From positions 420,478,257 to 420,540,256 of the forward strand of contig NC_081415.1 of NCBI RefSeq assembly GCF_030272615.1: 62,000 nt of DNA, read 5' to 3'. The position numbers and the translations under genes were made by a program. Under the pieces are notes generated by a model that was given only the letters and a program-made list of their open reading frames with translations, had not been told where the DNA came from and made no database searches. Origin of the DNA: Cryptomeria japonica (Eukaryota; Streptophyta; Pinopsida; Cupressales; Cupressaceae). Positions within the stretch are counted from its first letter, which is position 1; each line of letters begins with the position of its first letter. Shown piece by piece: positions 58,268-62,000 of this stretch.

Positions 58268-58357
58268 AAACCCTAATTAGGGTTTAGGTGTCATGATCTT
58301 GACCGTTGATCTACTTTCGATCTGGACCTTTCATTGTAATTGGGGATGCTATTTATA
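58268..58357 (+). promoter_or_regulatory. Double telo-box and second TATA box of unit g
   Basis: AAACCCTAATTAGGGTTT (58268-58285), two telo-boxes head to head, then GCTATTTATACC (TATTTATA at about 58350-58357). It sits 110 bp past the ORF stop, so it cannot drive the ORF in this unit; it could start a transcript leaving the unit to the right, as an LTR promoter would. Confidence 0.6.
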
Positions 58358-59213
58358 CCCCCATTTTTCATTTCATTTGTTAATAGTGTAATAGTCAATA
58401 GTTGATGTAATAGAGAAGAGAGATTAGAGTTAGAAGCAATTTTATTTTGTAGCAAGATTGAGTTTTGAAGAGAGAAATTCAAACAATTGTTGTACATGAT
58501 GATTTGGAAATCAATGAAATATTGAAGTTATGGTGTTTCGTTGCAACTTTCTTAAGTTATCTTCATGGTTGTTTAACTTACTTGAATCATGCTCAATCAA
58601 AGTAGCTTGTTAATTTGAAGGACATAGTGTGAGACTTGATTTTTTGGTAGGATTCGTAATCCAAACCACTAGCTTCTTGCTGATTGTAGGAACGCCTTGC
58701 ATGGTCGACTGGAGAATACTTTGAATCCCTTAATCTTCAATCATTATTGTATCTTGGATATGTACCTTCGTGGTAGTGCCCATGATCTTTGATGCATTGA
58801 ATGTCATTTTATTACCTTAGAAGATCGCACTAATTTCAATTGAGTTGTTATCTTATGGCAAAATTGAAGTTGGTTGAATCTTGCCAAGTCTTGTCCATAC
58901 TAAGTCATTCATAGGGTTAGACTAGATTAGACCTCTTTCAAACCCTACTCTTTTGTTTTTTTTGAAAAGCTTCTTAGTTTAGTAAAATCTTGAGCTTTCG
59001 GAATACGTAAGGCCCCTTGGAGGAAACAGCAAATCACATCATACCGCTGGAAGCTTGTCCACACATAGAGACCCTACTAAAAGAACCTTGGAGTCTACCT
59101 AACTGATCCTTTATGCGAATCTTCAGCAGTTAGAGACTATTTTCTCAAGAGAGGATAAGATGCCTATTGGTATTTTATTCTGTGTATGATGGTGTACAAA
59201 ATACACGTCAACA
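58358..59213 (+). other. Conserved tail of unit g
   Basis: Non-coding. The last 250 bp match the tails of a' and B (ACACATAGAGACCCTACTA, CCTTGGAGTC, CTCAAGAGAGGATAAG, GTGTA.AAAATACACGTCAACA). If the unit is an LTR this would be R-U5. Confidence 0.7.
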
Positions 59214-60642
59214 GTAACCCATCGAAAGCGTGTTTAAATAAGTGATAACCTAATAGTATATTAGAAAGTTAGTTAATGAATCACTAAGTAAGATAATTGT
59301 GCCTCACATATGAGATGAGTGCTAGTACAGACTCGGCATGCAGTGAGAAGGCCTAAAATGGCAAACCACCAACCTTGTCTTCACGAAAGGTTGTGTTGGG
59401 TCCACATAAGGCTTGGATGGGCTGGAGGTTCAGATTAGGTTGCTAGGGTAACCCAGTGGATGGGACCGGAACCTATGAAGACTGGCCATGGTAACCATAC
59501 CAGGTTATGTGATGACACTTGTCCCTTATGTTCGCTAGTGTGATGTTTTGTTGTCTTGATAGGAGCATTGTTGAGGAGTCGTCCCGATGTTTATGCCCTC
59601 GCGAGAACCTGATATCCTATTAGACCTTGGGTTGCATAGGTTTAGGTTCCCAGATGCTCCAGTTGATTTGTTATTATTGCTTCTTATTATGTTCAGTTGG
59701 ATCCTTTCCTATTCAAGGATCATTCATATATTTATTTGACCAAAGTGGTCGTATGTATTATTGGTTATGTTCGTCTTGAGGGCAGGATTGTAAATGATGT
59801 GAACCTTATGTATTCTTCACTATTGATTAAGTATCAGAGGGGTCTTGCAGTTGAGCAAACCCGGAGATGTAGCCCACTAAGGGTGAACTCCGAGATCATT
59901 TTGGTGTTATGTGGTGTTTTTGCATTTTTATGTTTTCTTTTAATTCAGCATGTATGGATGCTTTATGTTAAAATGTATAATGGGGATTAGATGAAGATAA
60001 TCATAAATGCATGTATGTAGTCATTTTATTTAATGCAATAATTAGGATCATCAAAGAATGTAGATTTGATTAATGAAATGTATTCAGTTATTGATAGCGC
60101 AATTAAATAGGCATGGGAAGTATTCATTAGTTTATTATGAAGCTAAAGTGCGATATGAAATTAGATGTATGGCATATGTTTAATGTAAGATTGAACGTAA
60201 TGAATGGTTAAAATTTATTGGATGAACTTAATCATGTTAACCATAGCTTTAACTCTAATGGATGAACCTCATTATGCCATCTATATTTTAACCTTAATGG
60301 ACAAACTCATCATGTTATCTAATTTTAACTCTAACGGATGAACGCGTCCTATTATCTATAAATTTAATTTACTGAACAAATTATATCCATGTTTTAAGTA
60401 ATAACATGTAATTAAGTTAACCTGCTTAAATGGATCAAATGTCGTGAGTTGAGTTAGATGTTAAATTAAGTAATCACATTGGGAAACTCCTTAGGTATTG
60501 TTTAGTCTTCCGCTGTGTTATCTAAGCTTTTGATAACTCATTGTATCATTATGTTGTGTCTTATTTAAAAAAAAAAAATTATTTGCACTCCATTCGTGTG
60601 TTTTAGCTTTATCCCTTTGGGGTTTCCTGGCGGGGCATTACA
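59214..60642. other. Right arm of element f
   Basis: Non-coding. It contains three loose copies of TTTAAC(T/C)(C/T)TAA(T/C)GGATGAAC (about 60248-60345) and a poly-A run (60568-60577). The short ORF at 59697-59990 has no recognisable content. Confidence 0.5.
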
Positions 60643-60647
60643 GCTAG

Positions 60648-61914
60648 TGTCAGGCCCTCAAGTGGTGGACTTGTCGCATGTGTTGTTTTTGCTCCAGCCT
60701 TGTTGCGGGTTGATGGTGTAGTGACTCCACTTCCCACCTCGGGGATGACTATTGGAGCCATACCTATGCTAAGGTTCAGGTAGTTGCGGACACCTCCCAT
60801 TCAAACACCTCCGAGCATGGAGCCACCCACTCAAACATCTCCCAAGTCGGAGCCTCGACGCCCTTCTACTATAGCACCTACAGTCGAGGTAGTAGTGCTA
60901 GCAGTTGAGGCAATGAGCCAGCGTGCAAACACTCAGGAAATGCCCACGGAGTTAGAGACGTCGGACGCCACCACAAATGCCTGGTTGGATAGCTACAAGG
61001 TGACCCCCATGGCACCCATAGGACCTCCACCCCCTTCACCACAACAGCGGGTGTTGCCAAAGATTGTGGATTTGGATGAGGGGAGTTCCCACCAAAGGGA
61101 GTCGGAGATAGATGTACACCAGGATATGGCAGTGCTAGGAGAGGAGTCTAGGGCTATTGGGGCCCATCATCAAGTAGCATTTGTGGTCCAGGGTGAGTTG
61201 AGTGTTGTGGAGCAATTTTTGGCTGATGTGGAGGCCGGTACTCGGAGGATGGTAGCCTCAGTTCAAGACTTGGCTCTGGGAAAGACAGATGAGGCAGTAG
61301 AACGTCTGATCGCCTTTGCTACAGGAGGGTGTGATGCGGAATATGCGAAGTGTTTTGACTCCAACGATTGGTCTATGGATGAGACGCCTGCCATGTTGGA
61401 GGCATGGAGGTACCCCGAGCTAGTTGGGGAGAGCAGGACACACGCACTGCTCCGAAGGGTCAAACGGGCATTTCGGGACGGATATTATGAGCTCCAAAGG
61501 GCTCAACAGTCAGCAATAGGGGTTGAGGCCGAGCGAGTGGCAACTATTACTGCTCGAGAGGAGTTCGCCACTTGGCTCTAGGTGGTAGAGGAGGAAATAG
61601 TACAGCAGAGGACTCAGGTGATCATTGTGGAGGAGCAGTTGGCCCAGGTGAAGGCAGAGTTGGCACAGGAGAGGGTTGAGCGAGCAACAGTAGAGACTCG
61701 CCTTGCTTCAGTTTTGGAGGATATGGATACGAAGCATAAGGAGGTTATGGAGGTTGTATTCATGGTGAAGACCGCGCGAGAGCGACAGCTATTAGCCGAG
61801 CGGGACCTCCAACGACGGACTCAGCAAGTCCACCAGTTGAGGGAGCAGCTGGCTGCATCGACCCCACCTGCACCTTCTCCATCAAGGACGCTCTCTCGGC
61901 CCCCAGCGCCTTGA
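60648..61914 (+). pseudogene. G0 ORF3, C-terminal part
   Basis: In register with the N-terminal part when element f and one TSD copy are ignored. Stops at 60781 and 61579 interrupt it. Pro/Thr-rich disordered sequence leads into a helical region (EAVERLIAFATGG, MLEAWRYPELVGESRTHALLRRVKRAFRDGYYEL) and a strong coiled coil (QVIIVEEQLAQVKAELAQER ... RQLLAERDLQRR), ending in a Pro/Ser-rich tail at 61912. Globular N-terminus, disordered middle and coiled-coil end is the same plan as in the TGTTG-unit protein. Confidence 0.65.
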
Positions 61915-61964
61915 TTTCTTTGTATAGTTGTTTCCCCATTTTGTTGTGTGTCGCCCAGAGACGA

Positions 61965-62000
61965 CTCTCTTTTTGGGGGGGGATGATGTTGTCGGGAAAA
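61965..62000 (+). promoter_or_regulatory. G0 polypurine tract and start of 3' LTR
   Basis: TTTTTGGGGGGGGGATGA is the polypurine tract; the LTR begins TGTTGTCGGGAAAA at 61987, matching the decayed 5' LTR start at 14562. The rest is outside the window. Confidence 0.7.

Larger units (their letters stand above)
51701..59213 (+). mobile_element. TGTTG unit g: full-length, ORF-bearing, TSD GTAGC/GTAAC
   Basis: Begins TGTTGTGACCATTTCACACA and ends ATACACGTCAACA; flanks GTAGC (51696-51700) and GTAAC (59214-59218) form a 5-bp duplication with one mismatch. Order inside: subterminal palindrome CCCCATTGCAAATGGGG (51725-51741); 12-copy hairpin array (52147-54060); AT-rich stretch; first TATA (54387); leader; intact ORF (54917-58156); double telo-box (58268-58285); second TATA (58349-58357); 860-bp tail. 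Neither end is repeated inside, so this is not LTR-internal-LTR. It is either one giant LTR carrying a gene or a separate class of element. Confidence 0.9.
48731..60642. mobile_element. Element f: 4.4-kb solo-LTR-like insertion in ORF3, split by unit g
   Basis: Termini TGTAATACCC (48731) and GGGGCATTACA (60642) flanked by ACTAG (48726-48730) and GCTAG (60643-60647), a target duplication with one mismatch. Without unit g it is about 4.4 kb. No gag or pol motif, PBS or internal repeat of the ends was found. The right part (59840-59900) has GTGAACTCCGAGATCATTTTGGT, typical of LTR sequence. The ORF3 frame continues in register across it. Orientation uncertain. Confidence 0.75.
14562..62000 (+). 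mobile_element. G0: old Ty3/gypsy element split by four nested insertions
   Basis: The pieces 14562-15482, 18709-21006, 36758-37192, 43950-48730 and 60648-62000, read in order, give LTR, PBS, gag with zinc knuckles, aspartic protease, linker, RT, RNase H, integrase, spacer, ORF3, polypurine tract and the first bases of the 3' LTR. The 3' LTR start (TGTTGTCGGGAAAA, 61987) matches the 5' LTR start (ATTTGTCGAGAAAA, 14562), which ties both ends to one element of about 10.2 kb. Three of the four insertions into it are bounded by 5-bp target duplications; the fourth is bounded by a 415-bp duplication. Stops and frameshifts in every domain show it is dead and old. RNase H is followed directly by integrase with no chromodomain seen, so a non-chromovirus lineage is likely, but this is not resolved. 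Confidence 0.85.

Noticed and set aside
51701-59213. Unit g as a cut-and-paste DNA transposon with terminal inverted repeats
   Set aside because: Only TGTTG/CAACA is inverted, too short for known TIR superfamilies; no DDE transposase motif was found and the ends also fit LTR-type TG...CA. Kept open as a hypothesis only.

Overview
The window is nuclear DNA of a land plant with a very large, repeat-packed genome. Only plant-type LTR retrotransposons (Ty3/gypsy, Copia), solo LTRs, AT-rich filler and one recognisable host exon are visible. Long nested stacks, a Tat-type element and pervasive old decay fit a gymnosperm-like genome best, but no species can be named. There are no bacterial-style operons, rRNAs, tRNAs or CRISPR arrays. 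Almost all coding sequence is broken; the exception is an uninterrupted 1079-codon reading frame at 54917-58156.

Layout. 1-14561 is a mosaic: a partial minus-strand 'TGTTG unit' (1-2176), a Copia-like LTR end, AT-rich sequence with an initiator-Met-type primer binding site (4928), a full minus-strand TGTTG unit (6220-10611), unidentified low-grade ORFs, and on the minus strand (14109-13947) one exon of a DUF155 / RETARDED ROOT GROWTH-like host gene. From 14562 to the right edge runs one old Ty3/gypsy element, here called G0, about 10 kb when its insertions are ignored: LTR, PBS, gag, protease, RT, RNase H, integrase, a post-pol ORF3, polypurine tract and start of the 3' LTR.

G0 is split by four insertions, two of which carry further insertions. 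(i) TGTTG unit 15483-18703, TSD GGGAG. (ii) Minus-strand gypsy element b, 21007-36752, TSD GAGAC, which contains a Tat-like gypsy element d (22842-34022), which in turn contains a solo LTR e (28459-30369). (iii) TGTTG unit c, 37193 to about 43518, flanked by a 415-bp duplication of G0 instead of a short TSD. (iv) A 4.4-kb solo-LTR-like element f, 48731-60642, TSD ACTAG/GCTAG, carrying TGTTG unit g, 51701-59213, TSD GTAGC/GTAAC. Across (ii) and (iv) the G0 reading frames on the two sides are in register, which supports the reconstruction.

The most unusual content is the TGTTG unit family (five copies: A, B, a', c, g). Each unit starts TGTTGTGAC or TGTTATGAC and, where the end is present, finishes with CAACA (CGTCAACA in a' and g). 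Units have roughly 5-bp target duplications, no internal copy of their own ends, and a fixed internal order: subterminal palindrome, a slot for a tandem array that differs between subfamilies, a first TATA box, a large ORF (intact in g, decayed in c, truncated in a'), a palindromic double telo-box, a second TATA box, and an 800-860-bp tail. They could be giant LTRs that carry a gene, or self-contained elements. Their protein appears distantly related to the ORF3 product of G0. Short inverted-repeat arrays also recur in the LTRs of unrelated elements b, d, e and f.
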